Assembly: GCF_003863965.1 (NCBI RefSeq)
Contig: NZ_RRCN01000001.1
Coordinates: 7,313,071 to 7,377,070 of the forward strand
Reading direction: 5' to 3'
Length of the DNA: 64,000 nt
DNA from: Paenibacillus oralis
Lineage (GTDB): Bacteria; Bacillota; Bacilli; Paenibacillales; Paenibacillaceae
Shown here: positions 1 through 8,395 of the stretch, in pieces
Layout: every line of letters starts with the position of its first letter
Numbering within the stretch: position 1 is the first letter of the stretch
Position numbers and translations under genes: made by a program
The notes under the pieces: model-generated
What the model was told of the DNA's origin: nothing
The model's input: the letters and a program-made list of their open reading frames with translations, nothing else
The model's database searches: none

Positions 1-2
1 TA

Positions 3-287
3 GACTGGACTTGGACGGTATGGTCGTTTTTCGAGTTATTAGCGCAGTGCCTGCTGCTTACTTCCACGTTAGTATCATTCAGTTTGCTGGTTGGATATTA
101 CTTTACAACTCAAGGACGTATTTCGCTGCCCGCTCAGCTTTTAATTACAATCTGCATGTTTTTGTTCATCTATTTACACCAAGCGAATCTAGTATTATTC
201 ATAATCGTCTCAATAACTATACAACTTGGATTTTATCGACTTTTACGCCAGGTACCTAAAAGTCTTCCCGGCAAGTTTTCTATATAA
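3..287 (+). CDS. C-terminal end of a membrane protein (partial)
   Basis: An open frame enters from the left edge and stops at 285-287, giving about 94 residues. They are mostly hydrophobic, with roughly three membrane segments and a short basic tail. The stop lies just before the ribosome site of the ABC ATPase that follows, so I infer this is the permease half of that ABC pair. The start is outside the window and no family motif is visible, so the transported substrate cannot be named. Confidence 0.6.
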   Translation, partial: DWTWTVWSFFELLAQCLLLTSTLVSFSLLVGYYFTTQGRISLPAQLLITICMFLFIYLHQANLVLFIIVSITIQLGFYRLLRQVPKSLPGKFSI

Positions 288-303
288 GGAGAGATCAAAT
301 AAG

Positions 304-1011
304 ATGCAGACAAGCTTAGCGCTGTCCTTGCAACTGCAGCAAGTCAGCTATGCTTACGAAGATAAACGCATCCTGCATGGCATCGACTGGACCCTACAGG
401 GGGGAGAAATTACGGTACTGCTCGGTCCCAACGGCGCAGGTAAGACGACGCTGTTGCATTTGTTGGCCGGGATGAAGCCGGCCCAGCAAGGCAGCATTTT
501 GCTAAACCAGCAAGCAGTTCATTGGCAGGACCAACAATATAAAAAACGCATCGGCTATATGATGGAGTTTCCGTTTCAGTATCCGTTCTTGACCTTAATC
601 GAAATGATGCGGCTTATCGGCCAACTGCGCCACGTCTCCCCTGATCAACTGGAGGATCGAATACGGCACTGGCTCAAGCATTTTACATTGGAACCGTACA
701 GCAACTACGCGATTGGCGCTTTGTCCCAAGGAACTGCAAGGCGGGTCGCACTGGCATCCACATTGCTGCACGAACCGGATATCCTTCTTTTAGATGAGCC
801 GACCAACGGACTTGACCCAGATCAAGTCATAATCGTACGCGATACATTGCAGCAATACTGTGCCCGAGGTGCTCTCATCCTGTTATCCACTCATATTATC
901 GGGCTAGCGGAAAAACTGGCGAATCAAGCCGCTATATTGCGAAATGGCCGTATTGTATATGCCGGCAAATTTACGGGGGATCTGGAGAGTCTATACGTGG
1001 CAAATAAATAA
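304..1011 (+). CDS. ABC transporter ATP-binding protein
   Basis: A 235-residue ABC ATPase. Walker A reads GPNGAGKTT (about residues 41-49), the signature region is degenerate (ALSQGTARRVALA), Walker B is ILLLDEP and the switch histidine lies in STHI. The start at 304 is chosen because AAGGAGAG sits about 10 bases upstream and the family fold begins here. The frame is open further upstream, but that part overlaps the preceding membrane gene and is not ABC-like. It probably energises the membrane protein encoded directly upstream. Its direction and substrate are unknown. Confidence 0.85.
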   Translation: MQTSLALSLQLQQVSYAYEDKRILHGIDWTLQGGEITVLLGPNGAGKTTLLHLLAGMKPAQQGSILLNQQAVHWQDQQYKKRIGYMMEFPFQYPFLTLIEMMRLIGQLRHVSPDQLEDRIRHWLKHFTLEPYSNYAIGALSQGTARRVALASTLLHEPDILLLDEPTNGLDPDQVIIVRDTLQQYCARGALILLSTHIIGLAEKLANQAAILRNGRIVYAGKFTGDLESLYVANK

Positions 1012-1032
1012 CCTGCTGCTTAAATCAGTAAT

Positions 1033-1055
1033 AGCCACCGGCCTAGCCGGTGGCT
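1033..1055. repeat. Perfect 10-bp hairpin, probable IS200 right end
   Basis: AGCCACCGGC and GCCGGTGGCT form a perfect stem with a 3-base CTA loop. There is no T-run on the plus side, so it is a weak intrinsic terminator for the ABC gene. It lies just beyond the 3' end of an IS200 transposase remnant. IS200/IS605 elements carry subterminal hairpins at both ends, so I read it as the right-end hairpin. It may also stop transcription. Confidence 0.55.
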
Positions 1056-1117
1056 TCCACCAGGCCTAAAAGGGCTATAGTACAAGCAAGCGCCTCAAAT
1101 GCGCATTGAAAAGTCTA

Positions 1118-1351
1118 CTAGGGGCGCGAGTGCCCTTTAAAGGTGATTTTATTGCCTGCCTTTTTTACGTAATCCCCCGTGAACCGGTACAATTCTTACA
1201 TGGTGAGTTGTTCGTAGTTCTTGCTTTCTGCTAGTTGATTGCGAATGTCCCCCTCAATTCCCTATAAATCCACCAGTCTTCGGGATTTCGGCGCAAATAC
1301 GATGTGGTATTTGCAGTTACATTTCATGTGAGCTAGACTGCTCTTATCCAT
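1118..1351 (-). pseudogene. tnpA: IS200/IS605 TnpA transposase remnant
   Basis: Reading from 1351, the frame gives an N-terminal part that matches IS200 TnpA in character (MDKSSLAHMK, then KYHIVFAPK). After a stop in the same frame it continues with a typical TnpA C-terminal part (IRNQLAESKNYEQLTM, a second stop, then ELYRFTGDYVKKAG). About 70 central residues are missing, including the HUH region and probably the catalytic Tyr. The gene is dead by internal deletion plus two nonsense codons. Hairpins flank it at 1033-1055 and 1452-1473. An intact relative elsewhere could still mobilise the ends. Confidence 0.8.
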
Positions 1352-1451
1352 CCCTTGTCCTCCTTGATGATTTGGTAGCGGTTGGTAGACCAGCTCCCAT
1401 CTTATCACCAAAGTTCAATGGATGACTCACTCATATCTGTAAGCTTTCCTG

Positions 1452-1476
1452 AACCCCAGTCGAACTTGGGGTTTTC
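1452..1476. repeat. 7-bp hairpin with T-run, probable IS200 left end
   Basis: AACCCCA and TGGGGTT form a stem around an 8-base loop, followed by TTTTC on the plus strand. It lies about 100 bases upstream of the transposase-remnant start, where IS200/IS605 elements have their left-end hairpin. The T-run means it could also end plus-strand transcription before the RiPP cluster. Confidence 0.5.
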
Positions 1477-1485
1477 TTATACAAT

Positions 1486-1515
1486 AAAAGGCAGTCCCTT
1501 CTATAGGACTACCTT
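1486..1515 (-). terminator. Intrinsic terminator of the RiPP operon
   Basis: On the minus strand, AAGGTAGTCC pairs with GGACTGCCTT (one T-G wobble) around an 8-base loop, and TTATT follows. It lies about 160 bases beyond the precursor stop. It is the first good minus-strand terminator after the peptide-maturation genes. Confidence 0.65.
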
Positions 1516-1675
1516 CGCAAAAATCAATTTTCTCTTATTTTAAAACAAGTAAATTTCCATGCATATTGTGATAAAAATAAATTAGTTGAATGTTGGTGCG
1601 AGGGATGTATCCAAAACAGAAGTGCTTAAATTTATACTAAATTAACAAAGACAAACATGATAAAAAATAATACGG

Positions 1676-1816
1676 TTAGTTCTGATCAGAGTGAAGATTA
1701 TCCAAATTATCGTTATGACGTTTTTCTGTGAAAATCAAGCAGAAACACATGCAAATACAAGTAGCTAGTGTCGAAACAGAGGGAGTATACTGCTGTGCAG
1801 CATTTTTGTTTAACAT
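1676..1816 (-). CDS. Cys-rich RiPP precursor peptide (46 aa)
   Basis: A 46-residue gene starting at ATG 1816, with AAGGAGGA about 8 bases upstream. The N-terminal half is a polar leader (MLNKNAAQQYTPSVSTLAT). It is followed by TCICMCFCLIF, with Cys at 20, 22, 24 and 26 in strict alternation, and a charged Asn/Asp-rich tail. It is the last gene of a minus-strand run encoding a radical SAM enzyme, a TIGR04066-like partner and an acyl-carrier-like protein. That is the known context of clostridial Cys-rich (CLI_3235/Clo7bot-type) precursors. I infer it is the substrate of the radical SAM enzyme. The exact modification, for example thioether links to the alternating residues, is not known. Confidence 0.8.
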   Translation of the reverse strand: MLNKNAAQQYTPSVSTLATCICMCFCLIFTEKRHNDNLDNLHSDQN

Positions 1817-1884
1817 TTTTAGTCCTCCTTTTTTCTTTTAGCATTCTGCTTTGAATACATCTCTTGCGCCAACATGACAACTTA

Positions 1885-2145
1885 TTACTTAATAACCGAA
1901 TAATTCAAAAAAGTTGAAGAGTATCTAGGTATGAGTTTAGTTAAGTTCTCGATAGTCAAATTTTTAATTTCGTCGATAAATAAATCGTCGATTACTAATC
2001 CAAGATCTTTTTCAAGGTCCGTCAAAATATAAATAATATTACGAACTGACGTTATGCCAAAAAGATTCGTTGTATCATTAAAGTCTTCTTTTATATACAT
2101 AGAAACCGTCTTCTTGATAACTTCATATACCTTTGTGTAAATCAT
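1885..2145 (-). CDS. Acyl-carrier-like peptide maturation protein
   Basis: An 86-residue, mostly helical acidic protein. The motif LFGITSVRNI resembles the phosphopantetheine-attachment loop of carrier proteins, with Ser33 in the place of the modified serine, although the usual DSL triplet is absent. I recall a family of acyl-carrier-related proteins (TIGR04067) found only beside radical SAM/TIGR04066 pairs, and this fits in size and context. AGGAGGGGAG precedes the start. It lies 18 bases after the upstream partner gene, so it is co-transcribed. Whether it carries phosphopantetheine cannot be judged here. Confidence 0.7.
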   Translation of the reverse strand: MIYTKVYEVIKKTVSMYIKEDFNDTTNLFGITSVRNIIYILTDLEKDLGLVIDDLFIDEIKNLTIENLTKLIPRYSSTFLNYSVIK

Positions 2146-2162
2146 ATTAGTCTCCCCTCCTT

Positions 2163-3221
2163 TTAAACTGCAGCAACGTTATTTTGGAGCTCTTGTATAA
2201 TCATTTCAAAAACCATTTGCGTACTCGTTGAATCTGAAATATTGAAGGTATTCTTGTTTTGCTGTGGCTTGACGATATTTTCAACTAAGTAAGAATTATC
2301 TACGGAATAATAATTTATTCTTTTAGTTTCAAAATTGTAATCGCATATTTTTTTAGAAATATGAAAATAATTCACTACTACGCCAAAACGGTAATAACAA
2401 GTTGATTTAATTTCTTGAATATTCTGTTCTGTATAATTTCCGCCATATAAACTCAAAATCGATAAATCTGGTGTTACAGCATTACTAATTAAAAACGGAA
2501 GATAACCATAGCCATTAGGAACACTGTTGCTATACTTTAAGATACCTCCGGGAACACCTAAAATAATCACATCGGGTTTCTCCTTTAACTCAATTTTTTT
2601 TATAAAAGAGTTCAAATTCTGAACTTGCTGGGAGAAAATCAGTCCCTTGTTATCAAGACTTGATGGAAGAGTATGAAACCCCAAGAGTTGAGATATTGGA
2701 TTACTCGAAATTAGACTGGCACGATATCCTTTAAGGTGAAAAAAGTCACGTAGATCAAGTTGTATTCTCCACTTTTCACAATTTTCACCAAGTCCTAGAA
2801 TCATGATAACCGGAACATCTATACTGACTATCTCGGTACTTGGTGTTATGTCAGACAGTTCAGGGTTTAAACAAATCCCTTGCCCTTTAAATAATTCCTT
2901 AATGATTGGTTCCAACTCAATTTCATAAATAATTTGTTTACCATACTGCTCTGCGAGAGTAATTATCCGATGATATATAGAACTATTAATTTGGAACATG
3001 GGTAAACACAATAAAAATATGTCGATTGAATGAATTAGATTTTCCGAATAAAATCTTTCTTCAGAACAAATGTACTCTGAAAATTCGCCAGATTCACTAA
3101 AGGATTCCCAACCAGTAGGAGTAATGGCGTACACCAGTTCATAATCTCGAATTTTGTTTTTATACTGTAAAACCGGCATTAATTCCTCAAAAAACGGATA
3201 AATCGCCAACTTCTTTCTCAT
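2163..3221 (-). CDS. Peptide maturation system protein, TIGR04066-like
   Basis: A 352-residue protein of unknown activity, with no signal peptide. It starts MRKKLAIYPFFEELMPVLQY and has a second, dinucleotide-fold-like region around residues 138-260 (MILGLGENCEKW, then GVPGGILKYSN). Size, N-terminus and gene order match my memory of TIGR04066, the constant partner of the clostridial Cys-rich peptide radical SAM maturase. The ATG overlaps the stop of the radical SAM gene by 4 bases, so the two are translationally coupled and probably needed in equal amounts. No catalytic residues can be assigned. Confidence 0.7.
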   Translation of the reverse strand: MRKKLAIYPFFEELMPVLQYKNKIRDYELVYAITPTGWESFSESGEFSEYICSEERFYSENLIHSIDIFLLCLPMFQINSSIYHRIITLAEQYGKQIIYEIELEPIIKELFKGQGICLNPELSDITPSTEIVSIDVPVIMILGLGENCEKWRIQLDLRDFFHLKGYRASLISSNPISQLLGFHTLPSSLDNKGLIFSQQVQNLNSFIKKIELKEKPDVIILGVPGGILKYSNSVPNGYGYLPFLISNAVTPDLSILSLYGGNYTEQNIQEIKSTCYYRFGVVVNYFHISKKICDYNFETKRINYYSVDNSYLVENIVKPQQNKNTFNISDSTSTQMVFEMIIQELQNNVAAV

Positions 3222-4636
3222 GTTATCAACTCCTCCTTATTAAATTGATATTTGAATTCTCTTAGCATTGTGTAATTTTTTAAATTTTCTAAGGCTACCG
3301 CCCTTACCCTATTGCATTTACTAAGTTTATAGCTTTTTGAATATTGCTCATCCTTACCATTATCCGCTGAGGCAGGACATATTGAACAACAATGAAATGC
3401 CCAACAATCTTTACAATGATCTTCTGTCACTGATCCAACATTAAGAATTTCTCGAACTTTATCTATTTCAAATCCCTGCTCTACATTTCCAATTTTCATT
3501 AACGTTGAATTTTCATTTATTCGCTCACATGGAAAGAAGTTTCCATTCACATCAACAAAAAGTTTTTTTAGTCCTGGGACACAGGTTCCACTTGGGTGGG
3601 CTTCTGATGGTGTTTCTTTTATAGGAGAAAAAAATTCTTTTAAACTAAAAATCATTTCTATATCTCCTTTATGATACGAAACAGGTTCTTTTTTTAATTT
3701 TCCTAGAAGTATTAGATAGGCTTTAAGTGCCTCATAATTTCTTTCCTCGAAATAATCCTTTCCGTAAGTAAAGCTCATATCGGTATAGTTCAAAGATAAT
3801 GTATTGAAGTTAACTTTTGAAAGATCTACTATGTCTTGGTTGCTCCTGAAAAAATCAAATATTTCACCATAATTGCTCCCCGGGTTAATTACTGTATTAA
3901 ATTTCATTTTTTCATGTAACTGGGGATACTTCTCTTTAATTCGCTTAATGTTTTGATATAACACGTCATAAGAACCACGTCCACTAGCAAAAGCACGATT
4001 TCTATCATGTATTTCTTTTGGCCCATCCAAACTAACCATTATGGTTAAATTATAACTACTGGCTGCATTCGCAAACTCGTCATCTAACAGTGTTGCGTTC
4101 GTAGTCATACCAAAAGATATATCTTTTCCATGGACTTGTTTTAAAGTATAGTCCATAGCAGCGATTACTAAATCTTTAGCAATTAAAGGCTCTCCCCCAT
4201 AGAAGGACACATGTAAATGATCGACATCTTTAGAATGAGCAACCATAAAATCTATACCTTTTTTTACAGTTTCCCACTTTATATTTTTAGCCAAATGAGA
4301 ACGATTTTCGTAAATTCCATTATCAGAGTAAGGACAATATGAACACCGCAGATTACAATTTTGGGACATTTGAAATGTTATAGAGTTAATGCAACGCTCT
4401 AATTGATACTCTAAAAATTCTGTAGCCGGATGTTGTACTTTTGTTATCGGTGAATCCAACAATATTCCTTGTTTTTGATATTTTTCCAAAATCTTAAAAT
4501 CCTCAGCATCATCACTTCCGGATTTAACTCTACACAATGATTCGTACTGTCGTTGTGTTGTTCTATAAATACTATTTTTGTTCATATCATATACGTAGAA
4601 CAGATTGGGCCTAGTTTGAAAAGGCATGAACGGCAT
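3218..4636 (-). CDS. Radical SAM/SPASM peptide maturase (CcpM-like)
   Basis: A 472-residue radical SAM enzyme. An N-terminal region of about 80 residues probably binds the leader peptide. The cluster motif C94-NLR-C98-SY-C101 follows, then GGEP. Near residues 350-440 is a SPASM-type Cys-rich region (GTCVPGLKK, FPCERI, CKDCWAFHCCSICP) that would hold auxiliary 4Fe-4S clusters. Such enzymes install thioether or other crosslinks in RiPP precursors, here presumably at the CxCxCxC core. The start at 4636 has AAGGAGATG upstream and overlaps the exporter gene by 26 bases. Visibly A+T-rich like the rest of this island. Confidence 0.88.
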   Translation of the reverse strand: MPFMPFQTRPNLFYVYDMNKNSIYRTTQRQYESLCRVKSGSDDAEDFKILEKYQKQGILLDSPITKVQHPATEFLEYQLERCINSITFQMSQNCNLRCSYCPYSDNGIYENRSHLAKNIKWETVKKGIDFMVAHSKDVDHLHVSFYGGEPLIAKDLVIAAMDYTLKQVHGKDISFGMTTNATLLDDEFANAASSYNLTIMVSLDGPKEIHDRNRAFASGRGSYDVLYQNIKRIKEKYPQLHEKMKFNTVINPGSNYGEIFDFFRSNQDIVDLSKVNFNTLSLNYTDMSFTYGKDYFEERNYEALKAYLILLGKLKKEPVSYHKGDIEMIFSLKEFFSPIKETPSEAHPSGTCVPGLKKLFVDVNGNFFPCERINENSTLMKIGNVEQGFEIDKVREILNVGSVTEDHCKDCWAFHCCSICPASADNGKDEQYSKSYKLSKCNRVRAVALENLKNYTMLREFKYQFNKEELIT

Positions 4637-6377
4637 GGTCTTGCATCTCCTTGTTTTGAGTATTTACGATAATATTTCTAAAGCCTTCCATAGACTCGTA
4701 TAACTCATCAAAAGTACCTGTCCCCATAACTCTACCTTTATCTAAATAGATGATTCTATCTAGTTTTTTCAACACTTCTGGCCTATGAGTTATTATAATA
4801 GTGAAAATATAACAACTTGAAGATACAATATCCTCATTAAAATTTTGTTCTGAATAATAGTCATAACTGGATGTAGCTTCATCTAGAATCAATGCTTTTG
4901 TATTCTTTCGAGCTAATGTACGAGCCAAAGCAACCTTTTGTCTTTGTCCTCCAGAAAGTTTTGAACCGTTATAACCAATACGAGTTTCGAATTTTTCCGG
5001 TAATTCTTGAATGAACGAATAAGCGCCTGACTTCTTACAGCTTTCAATAATTTCGTCCATGGAAAGCTCTTCGGATATATTAATATTATTTTTAATAGTG
5101 TCATTGAACATATAATTGTCTTGAGCCATTAAACTCCACATAGAGCGATAAGACTCAAATGTATAAGTTCTTATATCATTATTATTTATCTTTATAACCC
5201 CTTCCGTTGGTTCATAGAAACGTAGAAGTAAATTTACTATCGATGTTTTTCCGCTTCCATTAAATCCAATAATAGCAATTTTTTCACCTTTATTTATGGT
5301 AAAACTAACATGATCTAATGCTTTTTCTTCGTCATAAACCAAAGAAACGTTTTCAAATTTGATCTGTTTTATATCCATTGAATTTGGAAGTTCTATGGAT
5401 CCTGGATTATCATTTTCTATATCTGTACTAAGAAATCTCAAAAACCGCTCAAAGGCAGGCTTTACAAGCGATAGTTGAGTAATAAGGTATGAAATAATTC
5501 CAATTGGCTCAAATACTAAAGAAGAATAGGAAACAAAAGAAACCAGACTTCCAATCGACATTTCATTCTTTTGGATTAGCCACGAACCAAACAAATAAAG
5601 AATGCATGTAAAAAGGATAGATAATGTAGAACCTGCCACGTTGTCAATATATCCGCAAAACATCAAGCGAGACTTTGCCTTCATACTGTTTTCTAATATA
5701 TCGTTCAGTTTGGAGAGCTTTTTGTTAATAATTCCCCATAATTTAATTTCGACGATTCCGCTAATCCCATCCCCAAGCCAAGCCGAGAAATTTGATTGCA
5801 CTCTCATAATAACTTTATAAATCGATTCTTGTTTCTTAAATAAATAACTACTAATCAAGACCTTAATAGGTATAGTCGCTAGCATAATTAATGTTAATTT
5901 CCAATTAATTAGAAAAAGTGCGACTAATCCAGCTACTATTTTAAATAAACTAACGAAAGAAGAAAGAAATTGTGTATCAGTTAGAGAAGAAATATTGGAA
6001 ATGTCTTGAAAAAGTTCCGACATTACCTCTGAGAAATTCCGATCTTTGAAGTATTTCGTACGAACTAATAAAACATGTTTGCATGCTTGATTGTTTAGAT
6101 CAAAGGGGATCCTTAAACTGATATTTCTATAATAATAGAATTGGATTGCTCCAAATAATTGCTGTGCAAAAAAAATTATAAATATCAATCCAACATAAAA
6201 AACAGTTTGCAAAAAATTACCTTTCATAATTCCAATATCGATGAGCTGCTTAGTTAACCATGGAGTTAAAAAACTACCAATCGAAGTAATAATCATAATT
6301 ACACTTATAATGATTAAATTTTTTCGATAGGGTGCAAATAGTTCTTTCATTTTTAAGACAAGTTCTTTGTGCTTCAT
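4611..6377 (-). CDS. ABC exporter (fused TMD-NBD), peptide export
   Basis: A 588-residue half-transporter. Membrane segments fill about residues 1-310. The ATPase half has Walker A (GFNGSGKTS), signature LSGGQRQKVALAR, Walker B ALILDEA and an H-loop TH. There is no N-terminal C39 peptidase domain, so it cannot remove a double-glycine leader itself, and no GG site is seen in the precursor. It is the probable export pump for the mature peptide and acts in the cytoplasmic membrane as a dimer. Its position directly upstream of the radical SAM gene, with overlap, supports the link. Confidence 0.85.
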   Translation of the reverse strand: MKHKELVLKMKELFAPYRKNLIIISVIMIITSIGSFLTPWLTKQLIDIGIMKGNFLQTVFYVGLIFIIFFAQQLFGAIQFYYYRNISLRIPFDLNNQACKHVLLVRTKYFKDRNFSEVMSELFQDISNISSLTDTQFLSSFVSLFKIVAGLVALFLINWKLTLIMLATIPIKVLISSYLFKKQESIYKVIMRVQSNFSAWLGDGISGIVEIKLWGIINKKLSKLNDILENSMKAKSRLMFCGYIDNVAGSTLSILFTCILYLFGSWLIQKNEMSIGSLVSFVSYSSLVFEPIGIISYLITQLSLVKPAFERFLRFLSTDIENDNPGSIELPNSMDIKQIKFENVSLVYDEEKALDHVSFTINKGEKIAIIGFNGSGKTSIVNLLLRFYEPTEGVIKINNNDIRTYTFESYRSMWSLMAQDNYMFNDTIKNNINISEELSMDEIIESCKKSGAYSFIQELPEKFETRIGYNGSKLSGGQRQKVALARTLARKNTKALILDEATSSYDYYSEQNFNEDIVSSSCYIFTIIITHRPEVLKKLDRIIYLDKGRVMGTGTFDELYESMEGFRNIIVNTQNKEMQDHAVHAFSN

Positions 6378-6454
6378 TTCACATAACTCCCGATTGTAAT
6401 ATCTCTACAGCTGACAAAGCGCTTACAATCATCATTAAAAATTCTGCAGCTTAT

Positions 6455-7252
6455 TTAAGTATGAATATCACTCCTTTCAAAAGAAATTTTAGTAACGATC
6501 AAACAGATGGCAATGATGACTACGGGAATTAGCGTCATACGAATATAATCATTTATACCCGATAACCCGTTCAGCTGTGAGTTCACAACGATCCCCCGAG
6601 AAAATTCCAAAATCTGAGTCATTAATGTATTTTCAGAGATAATTTGCAGAAATGGGGATGAAGAATCTTTAAGATAACCACTTAGTAAGAAATCTCCAAA
6701 AACAATGACAAAAGTGACAACGATTACGGAAGATGTTCTTCTGATAAGCATACCTGCCATCATGACAATGGCAGCATAAGCTGCCAAGTACAGAATATTG
6801 AAGCTGAGTGCCGAGATTATAATTATGAAATCTTTCGTTAGGTTGTTAACTCCAATGTGAGAGCCCGTAATAAGTGCGGCAACCATATATAAAAAATAAA
6901 ACAGTCCAAAGAACTGAAAAATCCACCATAGGATTGCTTTGATTTCTGTAATATATTTTCCAATAAAATACATTGATCTACTTCGACCAGATGAAATGAT
7001 ATTTTTTACAGAACCATATTCAAACCCTTCTGTTGCGAAAAAACAGACATGTATAGGAATAATAAAATACATGAAAGGAGATAATGAGACTGCAGTTCTT
7101 AAGGGCTGTAAAAGGTTACTAATTTCAAACCCAGCCTTTATCCCTATCCAAGCAAGCAATACAATAGTTCCGATCAGAAAAATATAACTGATTCCTCTAA
7201 AAGCTGAATCCTTTTTTAAATAATAGGTTTGACCTTTTAGAAAACTTCTCAT
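6455..7252 (-). CDS. ABC-2 type permease, self-immunity or export
   Basis: A 265-residue membrane protein with about six hydrophobic segments, resembling the permeases of BcrAB/LanFEG-type ABC systems. Its ATG overlaps the stop of the ATPase gene by 4 bases, so the two form one transporter. In bacteriocin clusters such pairs commonly protect the producer by expelling peptide from the membrane. Here this role is inferred from context. About 80 bases separate it from the exporter gene, and they hold no convincing gene. Confidence 0.75.
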   Translation of the reverse strand: MRSFLKGQTYYLKKDSAFRGISYIFLIGTIVLLAWIGIKAGFEISNLLQPLRTAVSLSPFMYFIIPIHVCFFATEGFEYGSVKNIISSGRSRSMYFIGKYITEIKAILWWIFQFFGLFYFLYMVAALITGSHIGVNNLTKDFIIIISALSFNILYLAAYAAIVMMAGMLIRRTSSVIVVTFVIVFGDFLLSGYLKDSSSPFLQIISENTLMTQILEFSRGIVVNSQLNGLSGINDYIRMTLIPVVIIAICLIVTKISFERSDIHT

Positions 7253-8169
7253 GAGTTACTACCCCCTATTAGATCCATATAGTAGTTTTCAAGATTAGGA
7301 GTAGACAAATTGATTCCTTGAATTTGAATTCCTCTTTGTAAAAGAACGGACATTACTTTTTCCAGATCTGCATTTTCTTTAGGGATTTGAATCTCCTCAG
7401 TCTCAGAGATTGTAATATACTCGATTTGAAGTTCATCTTTTAATATTTGCGCAGTTACTTCAGGATCGGGCGTTCGAATACATATCTGTTTTTCTGCAGA
7501 TTTCAACAATTCGTCAGCAGATATTTCTTTAATTAATCTCCCTTTATGAATAAATCCAAACTTTGTTGCCAGCAATTGCAACTCACTTAAAATATGACTG
7601 GATATTAATATGGACACCTTCTTCTCGTTTGCCAAATACTCCAAAATTTTTCGCACCTCTACAATTCCCGAAGGATCAAGTCCATTGATCGGCTCATCTA
7701 ACACCAGAAACTTTGGATCATTAAGAAGAGCAACAGCAAGACCTAAACGCTGTCGCATTCCAAGTGAAAAGTCCGATATTTTCTTTTTTCCAACATTAGT
7801 CAAATTTACTGCCTGTAATACGTCAGTAATCCTATTTGGATCATTAATACCATAAATTTGGCAATAGAATATCAAATTTTCTTCCGCAGTTAAATGTGGA
7901 TAAAGAGCTGGCCTTTCAATCAGAAATCCAATCTGTCGCCTAACTAAATCCAGTTGATTCTTATCATCTTTTCCAAAAAGGGATATTTTCCCACTCGTTG
8001 GATGAACCAAGCCGCCAATAATTTTCATAAGGGTGGTCTTCCCCGCTCCATTCTCGCCAACAAATCCATAAATATCCCCGGCTCTAACTATCATATTGAT
8101 ATCTTGTAGTGCAAAAGCTATTCCATATTGCTTTGTTAATCCTGTTGCCTCAAAAATTGTTGTATCCAC
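7249..8169 (-). CDS. BcrA-like ABC ATPase, self-immunity
   Basis: A 306-residue ABC ATPase of the BcrA/drug-resistance type. Walker A is GENGAGKTT, the signature DFSLGMRQRLGLA, Walker B FLVLDEP, and a C-terminal extension of about 90 residues is typical of this subfamily. I prefer GTG at 8169 because GAGGAG lies 7 bases upstream. ATG at 8184 is possible but has a poorer site. It is the first gene of the minus-strand RiPP operon and diverges from the regulator genes, so it probably gives immunity alongside its partner permease. Confidence 0.8.
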   Translation of the reverse strand: MDTTIFEATGLTKQYGIAFALQDINMIVRAGDIYGFVGENGAGKTTLMKIIGGLVHPTSGKISLFGKDDKNQLDLVRRQIGFLIERPALYPHLTAEENLIFYCQIYGINDPNRITDVLQAVNLTNVGKKKISDFSLGMRQRLGLAVALLNDPKFLVLDEPINGLDPSGIVEVRKILEYLANEKKVSILISSHILSELQLLATKFGFIHKGRLIKEISADELLKSAEKQICIRTPDPEVTAQILKDELQIEYITISETEEIQIPKENADLEKVMSVLLQRGIQIQGINLSTPNLENYYMDLIGGSNS

Positions 8170-8298
8170 CAGAACACTCCTCATCTTACCCCTGCTAACA
8201 TCAGCAAAACTTGATCATCGTTTGTTGACAAGGTAATATTAACATTCGTACATAGATTTGGCCTACAAATTGTTTATATTAAGGCTAATTATGTCATT

Positions 8299-8331
8299 TT
8301 TAGTTCATTCACCCTAATTTGTTTAGTTTAT
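8299..8331. promoter_or_regulatory. Candidate LytTR-type direct repeat
   Basis: TTTAGTTCAT (8299-8308) and TTTAGTTTAT (8322-8331) match at 9 of 10 positions with a 23-base period. They lie between the divergent RiPP operon and the LytTR regulator gene. LytTR proteins such as AgrA bind paired roughly 9-base direct repeats about two helix turns apart. The spacing here is slightly long, so assignment to the neighbouring regulator is an inference. Confidence 0.45.
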
Positions 8332-8395
8332 CATATAGATTTTTTTTCCAAAATTATATAATAATAATATAATATCTGTGAAAGGGAATGATTTT

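Noticed and set aside
6378..6440. Possible 18-residue minus-strand peptide between permease and exporter genes of the RiPP island
   Set aside because: No ribosome site at a useful distance, no Cys, and its end merely overlaps the exporter start. It looks like chance.
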